Part shown: in pieces, positions 8,459-16,368 of the stretch
Layout: the number at the start of each line of letters is the position of its first letter
Numbering within the stretch: the first letter of the stretch is position 1
From: a virus
Length of the DNA stretch: 28,439 bases
Virus record (IMG/VR): IMGVR_UViG_3300017788_000128
Span: 1-28,439 of that record
Reading direction: 5' to 3' (one strand)
Position numbers and translations under genes: made by a program
The notes under the pieces: model-generated
Seen by the model: the letters and a program-made list of their open reading frames with translations, nothing else
Database searches by the model: none
Told to the model about the DNA's origin: nothing

Positions 8459-10489
8459 TTAGGATATTTTTATTTCACAGGTATCAGTGGTGCAATAAGC
8501 CTCTCCCAAGGCCTCAAGATTGTCTACTCCGTCATAAATTGCAGACCAGTTAATCTTCTTTATCTGACCAACATAAGAGTTATACTCGTCTTTTGTAATT
8601 TGAGTATATGGTTGTTGTGGATATGTCTTATTGCCCATAGGCAAGAATGATAATGCTTTAAGTTGACCCTCATACATATGAAGTGCTGGAGCAACATGCT
8701 CTGTTTCTTTTTCCTTGTCAAATGAAAGGGTAACAGAAACACCATTATCAGACCAATACTTCTGAGTTGTAGCAGCAAGGCCAATCTTCTCAAATAAGGT
8801 TACATCTTTTTCAGATCTAGCATGTCCAGAATGAACTGGAAAATATACAACAGTTGTATTTTGTGATACAAGATCTGCCTCAGTTTTATACCCTGCTGCT
8901 TTAAATAAATGAATCATTGGATCTGTGTTTCCAAAACGAATTGCACGAAGGAAGAAGTTTCCTCCTGGTCCCCAGTGAACTCCTGGAGTTGCACCAGATA
9001 ACAATGACACTGAGCCTGAAGGCTTAACGGTTGTTACACGAATAGACTCACGAACACATAGCCACTCAGAATATGAATGATCGTATTTACGAATAGTCTT
9101 ATATCCTTCATCCATCCATTCACGAACTGCTGGCAAACCTTTTTGATCTGCAAAAGAAGCAATGCCAGTAAGCGATGTTCCAATACGACGGTTGCGTTGC
9201 ATAATACCGTTTGTAATCTGCCAATGTGTAGGAACAAGAGTAACGGTCTTGCCATATAGATAAGCAAACTTTAAAGTACGCAAGAAATCTTCTTTAGATT
9301 CATGACGATTTAAATGTACCTCTACAAGTGTGCAGAGTTCATATGATTCTAATGGTTGCTCAGCACAAGGATTGAATCCCATTACACGATAATCTTTTCC
9401 ATCTGCAGGATCTGCAAGACGGCCATAGTTACGAGCAACATCAAGCCAAATAAATCCTGGTTCTCCATTGTCTGCAATTAAATCTACATAATTTTCATAC
9501 TTGGTTCCAACTTCTGCTGCAATGGAATTATTACTCATCCATGCCCATCCAGGATTTTCTGGATCAAATGAGTTGCGCTCTGGAAACATCTCTGAATTCT
9601 TTAAATTAATAAATCCATCATCTGATGGACTTCCAAGTGCGAGGGTAGCAGAACGACGAACATTTCCTGCAACCACACAAGTTCCAATAAGATTTACAAT
9701 ATCAACAATTGCACGAGAATCAAGAATATCTCCTGCTCTATCTCCAATTACTTTACGAATGGTTTTGTGTAATTTAATTAAAGGTGCTGGACCTGAAGCG
9801 GTACCGCCAAAACCTTTAATAGGTGCACCTAATGGTCTAATTAAAGAATAATCAAAATTAATCTTAGCCTGACCTTGTTTCAAATATGAATTAATAAGTA
9901 GTCTTACAGATTCTACCCATCCTTCTCTTGTATCAGGTATTTGATATGATATTTCTTCTTTGGTATTGGTATATATTTCCATACCCTTTTCTTGTCCAAG
10001 GGTGTCAAATCCTACTCCTACCCCAAGCATCAGAGCATCCATAACCCAGCCAAAAAGGGCTCCAGGGTCGTTTCTATCAATGTCCCTAGTAGATACCATG
10101 GCACAGTTCTGTAAGGCCGCAGAATTGCGTCTCTCCATCGTCATAGGGGTACCAAAAGCCCATAGTCCACGACCTGGGGGAGTCCATTTAAGATTAAACA
10201 TACGATCATAGGCTTCTTGAGCAGACTTCTGTGCCTTATTGTCATTCCAAGGAAGGCGATTTTCTTTAGCATGATTCTTTTGAACAGAGTACATTCCTTC
10301 AATTACCCGCTTACAAACCTCATGCCAGCGTTCTTTTGTGCCATCTTCTTTGACTCTTGAATATGTACGGATAAAAGTTATCTCACCTAAAGAGTTGCCA
10401 CCTGCGTCGGTAAAGCCAAAAGGAGACTCAACATCTTTATATTTATTAACAAATTCATCCAATAGCCTAAAAGAAAATACATCTGACAT
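8459..10489 (-). CDS. nrdJ: Class II (B12-dependent) ribonucleotide reductase
   Basis: This enzyme reduces ribonucleoside triphosphates to deoxynucleotides, using adenosylcobalamin to make the active-site thiyl radical. It resembles the monomeric Lactobacillus leichmannii type, at 676 residues against about 739. Key residues are in place: Cys129 and Cys386 (substrate-reducing pair), NPCAEQ with Cys375 (thiyl) and Glu377, and a C-terminal redox pair CTTDTC (Cys666 and Cys671). The phosphate-binding loop VKPSGSVSLLSGATPGVH is at 488-505. The gene is uninterrupted and probably active. It lies between structural genes, away from any other nucleotide-metabolism gene in view. It has its own promoter and a 5' hairpin, and no cobalamin riboswitch was recognised. 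The ATG lies about 12 nt behind a weak GAGAGG. Confidence 0.95.
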   Translation of the reverse strand: MSDVFSFRLLDEFVNKYKDVESPFGFTDAGGNSLGEITFIRTYSRVKEDGTKERWHEVCKRVIEGMYSVQKNHAKENRLPWNDNKAQKSAQEAYDRMFNLKWTPPGRGLWAFGTPMTMERRNSAALQNCAMVSTRDIDRNDPGALFGWVMDALMLGVGVGFDTLGQEKGMEIYTNTKEEISYQIPDTREGWVESVRLLINSYLKQGQAKINFDYSLIRPLGAPIKGFGGTASGPAPLIKLHKTIRKVIGDRAGDILDSRAIVDIVNLIGTCVVAGNVRRSATLALGSPSDDGFINLKNSEMFPERNSFDPENPGWAWMSNNSIAAEVGTKYENYVDLIADNGEPGFIWLDVARNYGRLADPADGKDYRVMGFNPCAEQPLESYELCTLVEVHLNRHESKEDFLRTLKFAYLYGKTVTLVPTHWQITNGIMQRNRRIGTSLTGIASFADQKGLPAVREWMDEGYKTIRKYDHSYSEWLCVRESIRVTTVKPSGSVSLLSGATPGVHWGPGGNFFLRAIRFGNTDPMIHLFKAAGYKTEADLVSQNTTVVYFPVHSGHARSEKDVTLFEKIGLAATTQKYWSDNGVSVTLSFDKEKETEHVAPALHMYEGQLKALSFLPMGNKTYPQQPYTQITKDEYNSYVGQIKKINWSAIYDGVDNLEALGEAYCTTDTCEIKIS

Positions 10490-10525
10490 TTAATTTACGA
10501 ACCTCTCACTAAAAATAATATTAGA

Positions 10526-10544
10526 ACTTTACAAATCGTAAAGT
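10526..10544 (-). promoter_or_regulatory. 5'-terminal hairpin of the reductase mRNA
   Basis: An inverted repeat ACTTTAC-5 nt-GTAAAGT begins within a base or two of the transcription start predicted from the -10 at 10552-10557. It would form a hairpin at the very 5' end of the transcript, or an operator at +1. Confidence 0.5.
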
Positions 10545-10551
10545 ACTCCCA

Positions 10552-10581
10552 AGTATAGCACGAAATTTTATTTAAAAACAA
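10552..10581 (-). promoter_or_regulatory. Promoter of ribonucleotide reductase
   Basis: TGCTATACT forms an extended -10 (hexamer 10552-10557) with a weak TTGTTT about 18 bp upstream. Predicted start is near 10545, leaving a leader of about 55 nt before the ATG at 10489. Confidence 0.5.
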
Positions 10582-10601
10582 ATTGATTTATAACGATTTT
10601 A

Positions 10602-10653
10602 TAAACTTTAACTATAAAGTTTAGGTTGAGTACTTTTAATTTTGCAAAGTACT
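10602..10653. repeat. Two inverted repeats between tail gene and reductase
   Basis: The AT-rich intergenic region contains TAAACTTTA-4 nt-TAAAGTTTA (10602-10623, 9-bp arms) and AGTACTTT-9 nt-AAAGTACT (10629-10653, 8-bp arms, touching the stop codon of the fibre gene). AAGTACT also occurs at 10541. They could terminate the fibre transcript, or be operators for the reductase promoter about 50 bp away. Confidence 0.55.
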
Positions 10654-11873
10654 TAACTAATTACAAGACCAGACTTACCATCTTTTACTTCTCCCCATGT
10701 TAAACCAGGAAGAGCAGCAGAAATTGCTGTGTTATTAATCTTAAATGACTTACCAGAAACAAGATTCATATGCTCTGAAGAGGTCCAAGCGTCAGTAGCA
10801 TCTACCCATGTAAAGGTTTTATTGGTTGCTCCTAATAATGTAATACCGCCACCATCAGCACCAGCATCTGTACTGTTTCCATAAGCAAGAACTATGTTCT
10901 TATCTTCTACTTGAAGGTGCTGGGTATCAATTGTGGTAGTAGTTCCATTAACTGTCAAATCTCCAGAAATAGTTACGCTGTTATTAAATGTTGTTGTACC
11001 ACTGGTTGCACCAATTGACAATGTAGTAGCGGCGCTACCAAGATTAATGGTTGTTGCGGTGGTATTAAGAAGATCAAAAGATGTTGATGCAGTGGTCAAA
11101 GATGTTCCTACGGAAGGACTTGTCAATGTCTTATTTGTTAAAGTTTCAGCACCCGCAATAGTTGCAAAGTCAGCATCAGTAAGTGCTGAATTAAACTCTG
11201 CTAAAGTTCCAGAAACTGTATTTGATCCAAGCGCTATTGTTTTATTACTAAGAGTAAGTGTATTGTTTGTGGTAGCAACAACGGTAGTGTCAACATTTAA
11301 AGTTACTGTACCGCTTGTGCCCCCTCCTGTTAAACCTGTGCCCGCTGTAACTCCTTCAATATCTGCTGGTATTAAAATTGTTCCACCAAGAGAAACTGAT
11401 GTACCATTAATTGTAATTGCAGAGTTAGAAAGTTTATCGTTTGCAATAGATCCAGAAAGCATGGCATTTGTGACTGTGCCTGTATCTCCAGTTGTAATAA
11501 TAGTTCCAGTTCTATCTGGAATAGTAATAGTACGATCATCAGTAGGATCTACAGAAATAAGAGTTGTTTGATAAGAGTTAGTTGTAGCACCCTCAAAAAT
11601 TACAGATTCTCTAGTTAAAACATTTTTATTAGCATCTAATTCTGCTACGCCATTAACGGCACCCTTTTCAGTTATTTCAACATAACCTGCAAGGCTTGTA
11701 TTTAGTTCTGACTCTGTAGCAAGATATGTAAGTTCAGACCATATGGTGCTACCGTCGCCAACCTTAAGTTGAGAAAGAGTAGTATTGTAACCAATTTCAC
11801 CTTCATTGAGAATCGGGTCTGCATCATTCCATTCGGAACTAGTGCCCCTACGCATTTGAATTCTAACAGCCAC
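10653..11873 (-). CDS. Tail fibre with Mtd-like N-terminal domain
   Basis: A 406-residue structural protein. Residues 1-50 (IQMRRGTSSEWNDADPILNE, GEIGYNTT, LKVGDGSTIWSEL) match the N-terminal domain of the Bordetella phage major tropism determinant, which attaches a receptor-binding protein to the virion. The rest is Thr/Ser/Gly-rich beta repeat: a PTDDRTITIPDRTGTIITTG module, an ITINGTSVSLGG module and TLSNKT/TLTNKT modules. These modules recur in at least four other genes here. The start codon is GTG with Shine-Dalgarno GGAGG 6 nt upstream; the -10 GGTATAAT is 23 nt upstream of the GTG. It is likely a trimeric fibre or adhesin base. Confidence 0.8.
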   Translation of the reverse strand: MAVRIQMRRGTSSEWNDADPILNEGEIGYNTTLSQLKVGDGSTIWSELTYLATESELNTSLAGYVEITEKGAVNGVAELDANKNVLTRESVIFEGATTNSYQTTLISVDPTDDRTITIPDRTGTIITTGDTGTVTNAMLSGSIANDKLSNSAITINGTSVSLGGTILIPADIEGVTAGTGLTGGGTSGTVTLNVDTTVVATTNNTLTLSNKTIALGSNTVSGTLAEFNSALTDADFATIAGAETLTNKTLTSPSVGTSLTTASTSFDLLNTTATTINLGSAATTLSIGATSGTTTFNNSVTISGDLTVNGTTTTIDTQHLQVEDKNIVLAYGNSTDAGADGGGITLLGATNKTFTWVDATDAWTSSEHMNLVSGKSFKINNTAISAALPGLTWGEVKDGKSGLVIS

Positions 11874-11896
11874 AATAAACCTCCAGGTTATCTTCC

Positions 11897-11904
11897 ATTA
11901 TACC
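11897..11904 (-). promoter_or_regulatory. -10 element of the Mtd-like fibre gene
   Basis: GGTATAAT lies 23 nt before the GTG start at 11873. The intervening leader carries GGAGG. No clear -35. Confidence 0.4.
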
Positions 11905-11912
11905 AAAATTTG

Positions 11913-12311
11913 TCATGCTGCACTACCGCCATCTATTACTGATGTAAACGATGTTGTTGCTGGTGTACCACCATCGAGTGAAGTTCCAAGCCAGGGTCCT
12001 ACTGGACCGTTTCCTTGATATTGATAAATGCTATCCACAAAACCATCTGCATTATGAGTGTGATCTGTTACTCCAGAAGTGTCATCATAATTTGCTATAG
12101 CATACCAAGTAGAACTATAATAATAATAGATACGATTTGTATTTGTATCTAAATGCATTGCCCCATTTGATGGGCTTACAGGAAAAGTACTTCCTACAGT
12201 AATAGCAGAGCCTGTAAAGGCTGTGGTTTGAACTGTGTTGTCTGGGAATGTAACTCCAGTAGCGACCTTAAGGCCTTGTTTTACTACAAAGTCTCTATCG
12301 GTTGTTGCCAC
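11913..12311 (-). CDS. Small tail-fibre-like protein
   Basis: A 132-residue protein starting at a GTG codon behind a poorly spaced GAAGGGA. It begins MATTDRDFVVKQGLKVATG, resembling the start of the next gene's product (MATVDKAFRIKNGLVVEG), so both probably share an N-terminal attachment motif. The middle has the phage-fibre phrase GAMHLDTNTNRIYYYYSSTW, common where a fibre domain packs an aromatic strand. The C terminus (PWLGTSLDGGTPATTSFTSV) is short and beta-rich. It lies 29 nt downstream of the larger fibre gene in the same operon and probably encodes an accessory or minor fibre. No enzyme signature is visible. Confidence 0.75.
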   Translation of the reverse strand: MATTDRDFVVKQGLKVATGVTFPDNTVQTTAFTGSAITVGSTFPVSPSNGAMHLDTNTNRIYYYYSSTWYAIANYDDTSGVTDHTHNADGFVDSIYQYQGNGPVGPWLGTSLDGGTPATTSFTSVIDGGSAA

Positions 12312-12340
12312 TGAAGTTCACTGTCCCTTCGTGGTTCACA

Positions 12341-14686
12341 TTACGCTTCGATTAGCGTTCTGTGCACCTTTACTGTTGTACCATTTGTTGATGTTACGAG
12401 TAGACGAACATCTGATCCTGAGTAGTCTGCATCAATTGCACCAATCTGTGCATTACTTTGAACATCTGCATACTCAGTGATATAAACATTGTTATTTCCA
12501 TCGACTGTTACAAGGGCCTCTAGAACTTCAATGTCATCTCCATTACGCATTTGAACTACGTACTTGGCAGACTTAAATGTTGCTGCCGCCCATGCGTCTA
12601 CTACAGTTGCGCTAGTTGTTGTAACGCTTGTTGTAGCAGTGCCCATAAGAGCATCTGTAAGTGTTACATATCCAACGCCAATGCTTACGAATGCTGGGCT
12701 AGATGTTGTAGCAATGCTTTGTGGTAAAGATAATGTTACTGCACCAGTTGATGTTGATGCTATAACTTGATCTGCTGTTCCTGCTAGGCTTGTTACGCCT
12801 GCGTTTGTAATTGTAAGAACATTGTTTGTTGAAGCATAAGATGCTGTGATTCCTGTACCGCCAGTTACTGCGTTACCGAATGCATCAATTGATGTTTCAA
12901 TATCAGATGTGAAGGCTAGTGTACCTGTTGCATCTTGAAGTGTAATTGTACGATCTGCTGTTGGATCCGTTACTGTTAATGTTGTTTCATGATCATTTGC
13001 TGTACCCTCAAAAACAATACTTGAATCATCTAACTTAAGACCAGTTACTGTTGGTGTAGTAAGTGTTGGACTTGTTAGAGTTTTGTTTGTAAAAGTCTGT
13101 GCTGTGGTAAGATCTGCTGTAACTCCAGTATTGATGCTGAATGAGTTACCAGTTAGTGTTAATCCGTTTCCAGCAACAAATGTTCCTGCTCCAGAAAATT
13201 GTGAGAAAGTAATTTCTGTTACACCAATAGTTACAGAATTATTTGTACAAACAAAACCTTTGTCTGCATTTGAAGTTCCTGCCTCAACAAATGTAAAGGC
13301 TGATGGAAATTCACTACCTTCATTCATATCTAATGAACGAGTTGGTGCTCCAGAGGCTTGAACTACATAAATACCATTAGCAGTTGCATCTGTTTGATCC
13401 TTAATAAGAATTCTGTCACCAGTTGCAAGAGTTACACCATCTATTACACTTCCATTATCAAAATCAGTGGCAAGTGTTCCATTTTCAGTTGTAGCAACTC
13501 TTACAGATGCTTTAACGTCTAATCCTTGTGCTACAGAATCAACATATTGTTTTGTTGCTGCTTCTAGAGCCTGTGAAGGATCTGCATTTAGAGTTACAGT
13601 TCCTGGAAATACTACTGTATTTGGAAGAGATAGAACAATGTCACCAGTAGTTGAACTTACTGCAATCTGACTTGTTGTACCACTCACGCTAGAAACACCA
13701 GCAGTGATATTAATTGATCCACCAAGAGAAGTTGCAGTTCCATTAATTGTAATGCTTGAATTTGCAAGCATTGCATTTGTAACAGTGCCTGAATCACCTG
13801 TGGTAACTACTGTACCAGTTACATCTGGTAGTGTAATTGTGCGATCTGCAGTAGGATCAGTTACAGTCAAAGTTGTTTCATGATCATTTGCAGTTCCTTC
13901 AAAGACAATGCTTGAATCTGAAAGATATAAGCCAGAAACTTGCGGTGATGTAAGAGTTTTATTTGTAAGTGTCTGTGTTCCAGATGTTGTTGCTACCGTT
14001 GAATCAATTGCTACTGTTACCGCTGAAGATCCATCATAAGATGTTCCTGAAAGGCCAGTACTAATTGTCAACGCATTTGGATTAACTGCTGTAACTGTTG
14101 CAGAACCACCAAGAGAAATTGAAGATCCGTTTACTGTTAGTGAAGAATTTGTTAAAGATCCATTGCCAATATTTGTAATTGTATTTGATGTACCTGAAAT
14201 AGTTTTATTTGTAAGGGTTTCACTACCCGCTAAAGTTGCAAAGTCTGCATCGCTAAGTGCGGTATTAAACTGTGCAATAGTTCCTGAAAGGGTATTGCTT
14301 GAAAGATTTATTGTTTTATTTGTTAGAGTATCTGTTGTTGCCTTACCAACAAGTGTATCTGTAGCATTTGGCAATGTTACTGTTTGATCTTGTGTTGGTT
14401 CTGGTGAAAGAAGTGTTAGTTCATAATCATCTGGTGTATTTCCTTCAAAGATGATTCTATCTGCAAATGTTGGTGTTTCCGATACTGCTGCATCAATTAC
14501 GCCTGTTGTATCATTATATGTAAATGTAATACCTGTTTGTGTACCGCCTGTGAACATCGCTGCAGTAGTATCTTGCAGAAATTCTGTGCTCGCCTCTGTA
14601 AGAACGTTTGAGCCATTAACTGTAGCAGATGATCCTTCTACTACCAGGCCGTTCTTGATGCGAAAGGCTTTGTCGACTGTAGCCAT
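12341..14686 (-). CDS. Long repetitive tail fibre
   Basis: A 781-residue fibre made of repeating beta modules. SSIVFEGTANDHETTLTVTD followed by PTADRTIT occurs twice almost unchanged (about residues 255 and 560). TLTNKT/TFTNKT units occur at least four times, and a third, diverged copy of the first module (IIFEGNTPDDYELTLLSPEP) is near the start. Around residues 380-495 a distinct domain (ATKQYVDSVAQGLDVKASVR, then TLATGDRILIKDQTDATANG) is a phage tail domain often seen in long fibres. The last 80 residues (KYVVQMRNGDD to HRTLIEA) are homologous to the end of the neighbouring 145-residue protein. The start has Shine-Dalgarno AAGGAG. It probably forms a trimeric fibre shaft with an exchangeable tip. 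Confidence 0.85.
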   Translation of the reverse strand: MATVDKAFRIKNGLVVEGSSATVNGSNVLTEASTEFLQDTTAAMFTGGTQTGITFTYNDTTGVIDAAVSETPTFADRIIFEGNTPDDYELTLLSPEPTQDQTVTLPNATDTLVGKATTDTLTNKTINLSSNTLSGTIAQFNTALSDADFATLAGSETLTNKTISGTSNTITNIGNGSLTNSSLTVNGSSISLGGSATVTAVNPNALTISTGLSGTSYDGSSAVTVAIDSTVATTSGTQTLTNKTLTSPQVSGLYLSDSSIVFEGTANDHETTLTVTDPTADRTITLPDVTGTVVTTGDSGTVTNAMLANSSITINGTATSLGGSINITAGVSSVSGTTSQIAVSSTTGDIVLSLPNTVVFPGTVTLNADPSQALEAATKQYVDSVAQGLDVKASVRVATTENGTLATDFDNGSVIDGVTLATGDRILIKDQTDATANGIYVVQASGAPTRSLDMNEGSEFPSAFTFVEAGTSNADKGFVCTNNSVTIGVTEITFSQFSGAGTFVAGNGLTLTGNSFSINTGVTADLTTAQTFTNKTLTSPTLTTPTVTGLKLDDSSIVFEGTANDHETTLTVTDPTADRTITLQDATGTLAFTSDIETSIDAFGNAVTGGTGITASYASTNNVLTITNAGVTSLAGTADQVIASTSTGAVTLSLPQSIATTSSPAFVSIGVGYVTLTDALMGTATTSVTTTSATVVDAWAAATFKSAKYVVQMRNGDDIEVLEALVTVDGNNNVYITEYADVQSNAQIGAIDADYSGSDVRLLVTSTNGTTVKVHRTLIEA

Positions 14687-14705
14687 TCTTTATCTCCTTG
14701 TAGGT

Positions 14706-15143
14706 CTATGCCTTCAAACCAGTACGGTAATACCTTATGGTCATCGGCGTTAGGGTTGGTGTAACCGTCATGCTAATTGTACCAGAATTTAAACTAGCAG
14801 TTATATTTCCTACATTATTACCTGTATTGGCAACTGAGGCAAATTCTGTTACATTTTGATTGGTACCATCAAAAACTAAGTTTATTTCAGTGCTTCTATA
14901 AGCACTTCCTGAAGCATTGGATAGTTGAATAAGGTATTTAACTGTTCTCCAGGTAGATGTTTCTATTGTGTCAAATACTGTGGCTGATTCAATACCGTTG
15001 ATTGTTGCGGAGTTGTTTCCATCTGCCCCCATGGAATCGGCACGGTATGAAGTAGTATCAATTAGATCTGTAAAGTCTTGACCATCAGGCGTATCGCCTG
15101 TTTCAAACCTTGCTTTTAATTGATTAATTGGTAGGATGGCCAT
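14706..15143 (-). CDS. Tail protein with shared fibre C-terminal domain
   Basis: A 145-residue protein starting MAILPINQLKARFETGDTPD. Residues about 65-145 (STWRTVKYLIQLSNASGSAY through TIRYYRTGLKA) align by eye with the last 80 residues of the long fibre encoded immediately downstream, including KY(V/L)(V/I)Q, TEINLVFDG against LVTVDG and the RxxL-A ending. I recall this domain from structural proteins of cyanophages and other aquatic phages. The ATG has no Shine-Dalgarno but lies 6 nt after TGATATAAT, indicating a leaderless start. It is the first gene of an operon with the long fibre and the small fibre-like protein. Confidence 0.75.
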   Translation of the reverse strand: MAILPINQLKARFETGDTPDGQDFTDLIDTTSYRADSMGADGNNSATINGIESATVFDTIETSTWRTVKYLIQLSNASGSAYRSTEINLVFDGTNQNVTEFASVANTGNNVGNITASLNSGTISMTVTPTLTPMTIRYYRTGLKA

Positions 15144-15149
15144 ATTAGG

Positions 15150-15158
15150 ATTATATCA
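15150..15158 (-). promoter_or_regulatory. Extended -10, leaderless start
   Basis: TGATATAAT overlaps the stop codon of the upstream gene and ends 6 nt before the ATG at 15143, with no Shine-Dalgarno between. Confidence 0.55.
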
Positions 15159-15356
15159 TAAAATGTAGTTATTAATACCAATGATAGCAAGTCCAATTGG
15201 TGGAGGATTTAAAGGGGTATAAGAAGGAACCGTAATATTAGTAACCCTAATATAAAACGGTAAGTCAGAAATAACAACTGCTTTTCTAGATCTACAAGTT
15301 TGGATTACCTCAATGACTCTTTTACTGTCAGTAGGTATGACAGTTGCTGTAGCCAT
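15156..15356 (-). CDS. Small protein of unknown function, tail operon
   Basis: A 66-residue protein. The first half (MATATVIPTDSKRVIEVIQT) is polar and basic; the second half is proline-rich and hydrophobic (SYTPLNPPPIGLAIIGINNY) but not a clear membrane helix. I do not recognise the family. Its ATG overlaps the stop of the preceding gene as TAATG, so it is translationally coupled to the BppU-like protein gene. In the right-hand tail cluster a BppU-like gene is likewise followed by a very small gene. A minor baseplate or fibre-junction component is possible. Confidence 0.65.
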   Translation of the reverse strand: MATATVIPTDSKRVIEVIQTCRSRKAVVISDLPFYIRVTNITVPSYTPLNPPPIGLAIIGINNYIL

Positions 15357-15733
15357 TAGTCTGTAATATCCTCAACCATATTTATAGTACCCTGCAAAAC
15401 TGTCCATACAATTGCATTGGCTGTAGTAGCCATCTGAATATCAAATTCATCATCTGTTTCTAAAATTTCTGTTTCATCATATTCTAAATATACCGTGAAT
15501 TCTCCTGGACCGTCATCTTCGTCTGCTTCTGGGGTAACTGTCAAAACAACGCTGGTAGTTGAAGGACGATAAAAATCCATTTCAATTGTCCAATCAGAAA
15601 TGTCTAAAGGTTCTCCTGCATCATCTTGGACATACATTTTAAAAGAAGCAGTGTCGCCTCTTACGATTGTCCATATAGATTGTGGTGGCTCAGAACCAAT
15701 TTGATATGGTGATTGATTTCTATATTGTGCCAT
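15356..15733 (-). CDS. BppU-like baseplate/fibre attachment protein
   Basis: 125 residues from the ATG at 15733. An in-frame start further upstream exists but lies inside the preceding gene. The TAATG overlap and the CAGGA motif before it favour the internal start. The pattern SIWTIVRGDTASFKMYVQDD, then EPLDISDWTIEMDFYRP and a closing VLQGTINM fits the immunoglobulin-like fold of BppU_N-type proteins, which dock receptor-binding proteins on baseplates. Two further copies of the same pattern are encoded at 25323-25670 and 25768-26178, so each tail cluster has its own version. Assignment is by motif pattern only. Confidence 0.7.
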   Translation of the reverse strand: MAQYRNQSPYQIGSEPPQSIWTIVRGDTASFKMYVQDDAGEPLDISDWTIEMDFYRPSTTSVVLTVTPEADEDDGPGEFTVYLEYDETEILETDDEFDIQMATTANAIVWTVLQGTINMVEDITD

Positions 15734-16266
15734 TATGATAATCCTGCTTTCATTGATCCCCAAGTTCCGTTGCCAGTAACTGTCCCTACAAGTATAATTC
15801 CATTTACGTTAACATATGCAACAACGCCAACTGCACCAGAGCCTGAACTTGGTTGAACATCTGTAAGACCCCCACCATCGGCGGTATACAAAATAGAACT
15901 AGAAGTAAAAGCAGCAGTATTAACTCCTGAAAATACACCAGATAAAACAATTACTCCACTAGATCCATCAGCAATTGCAGTTTGTGCTAAACCTGCTACA
16001 GGAAAAGTATTTATATCTGTTGAATCACATATAGATATTTCTGGTTTGTTTTCTATAGAATCAAACCCGCTTATAAAAACAGGGTCTCCTTTTTGAATAT
16101 TATCTCCACTATTATTAGAAACTTCCAGGGTATGTAAAGGAAGTCCAATACTTGGTAAAACTAATTCAATTTGTTCTGCTAATGACTGTATATCTCCTGA
16201 TACATTTACAGGATCAGATAATACTGGATAAGGTAGGTCGTATACGGGAGTTGAGCCAGATGACAT
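15733..16266 (-). CDS. Tail/fibre structural protein
   Basis: A 177-residue protein that opens the second tail cluster. The N terminus has a Pro/Tyr/Asp stretch (TPVYDLPYPVLSDPVNVSGD) and a short amphipathic helix (IQSLAEQIELVLPS), typical of short attachment domains. The remainder is a beta-rich domain with repeated Gly/Ser strands (GDPVFISGFDS, VAGLAQTAIADGSSGVIVLS, VGVVAYVNVNGIILVGT), as in fibre knobs and capsid-decoration-like proteins. No enzymatic motif. The ATG is 9 nt behind TGCTATAAT with no Shine-Dalgarno. It is divergent from the transglycosylase gene across a 100-bp region holding promoters in both directions. Confidence 0.7.
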   Translation of the reverse strand: MSSGSTPVYDLPYPVLSDPVNVSGDIQSLAEQIELVLPSIGLPLHTLEVSNNSGDNIQKGDPVFISGFDSIENKPEISICDSTDINTFPVAGLAQTAIADGSSGVIVLSGVFSGVNTAAFTSSSILYTADGGGLTDVQPSSGSGAVGVVAYVNVNGIILVGTVTGNGTWGSMKAGLS

Positions 16267-16275
16267 AGTTATTAT

Positions 16276-16284
16276 ATTATAGCA
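16276..16284 (-). promoter_or_regulatory. Extended -10 of the second tail cluster
   Basis: TGCTATAAT ends 9 nt before the ATG at 16266; a second TATAAT-like hexamer sits 5 nt nearer. No Shine-Dalgarno and no clear -35. Confidence 0.55.
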
Positions 16285-16294
16285 CTTACAAGAG

Positions 16295-16324
16295 TTGTAC
16301 TTATGAGTAATTTTGTGTTATACT
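16295..16324 (+). promoter_or_regulatory. Promoter of the transglycosylase gene
   Basis: TTGTAC (16295-16300), an 18-bp spacer and TGTTATACT (hexamer 16319-16324) form a -35/extended -10 promoter reading rightwards. The predicted start is about 16331. It is one of few promoters here with a credible -35. Confidence 0.6.
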
Positions 16325-16330
16325 AGGTGT

Positions 16331-16352
16331 ATGCACCGTATGGTGCATTTTT
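16331..16352 (+). promoter_or_regulatory. 5'-terminal hairpin and T-run, attenuator-like
   Basis: ATGCACC-GTAT-GGTGCAT forms a perfect 7-bp hairpin followed by TTTTT. It sits at the predicted +1 of the transglycosylase mRNA and before its ribosome binding site. It could be a 5' stabiliser, an attenuator, or a terminator for read-through from the right-reading side. Confidence 0.5.
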
Positions 16353-16368
16353 ACATTGGAGGTAAAAC

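Noticed and set aside
8459-10489. Intron, intein or frameshift in the reductase
   Set aside because: The reading frame is continuous from N terminus to the C-terminal Cys pair, with all key residues in order and no insert of intein type.
10490-10652. Cobalamin riboswitch before the B12-dependent reductase
   Set aside because: I could not recognise a B12 box or enough sequence for the fold; the region is an AT-rich set of short inverted repeats.
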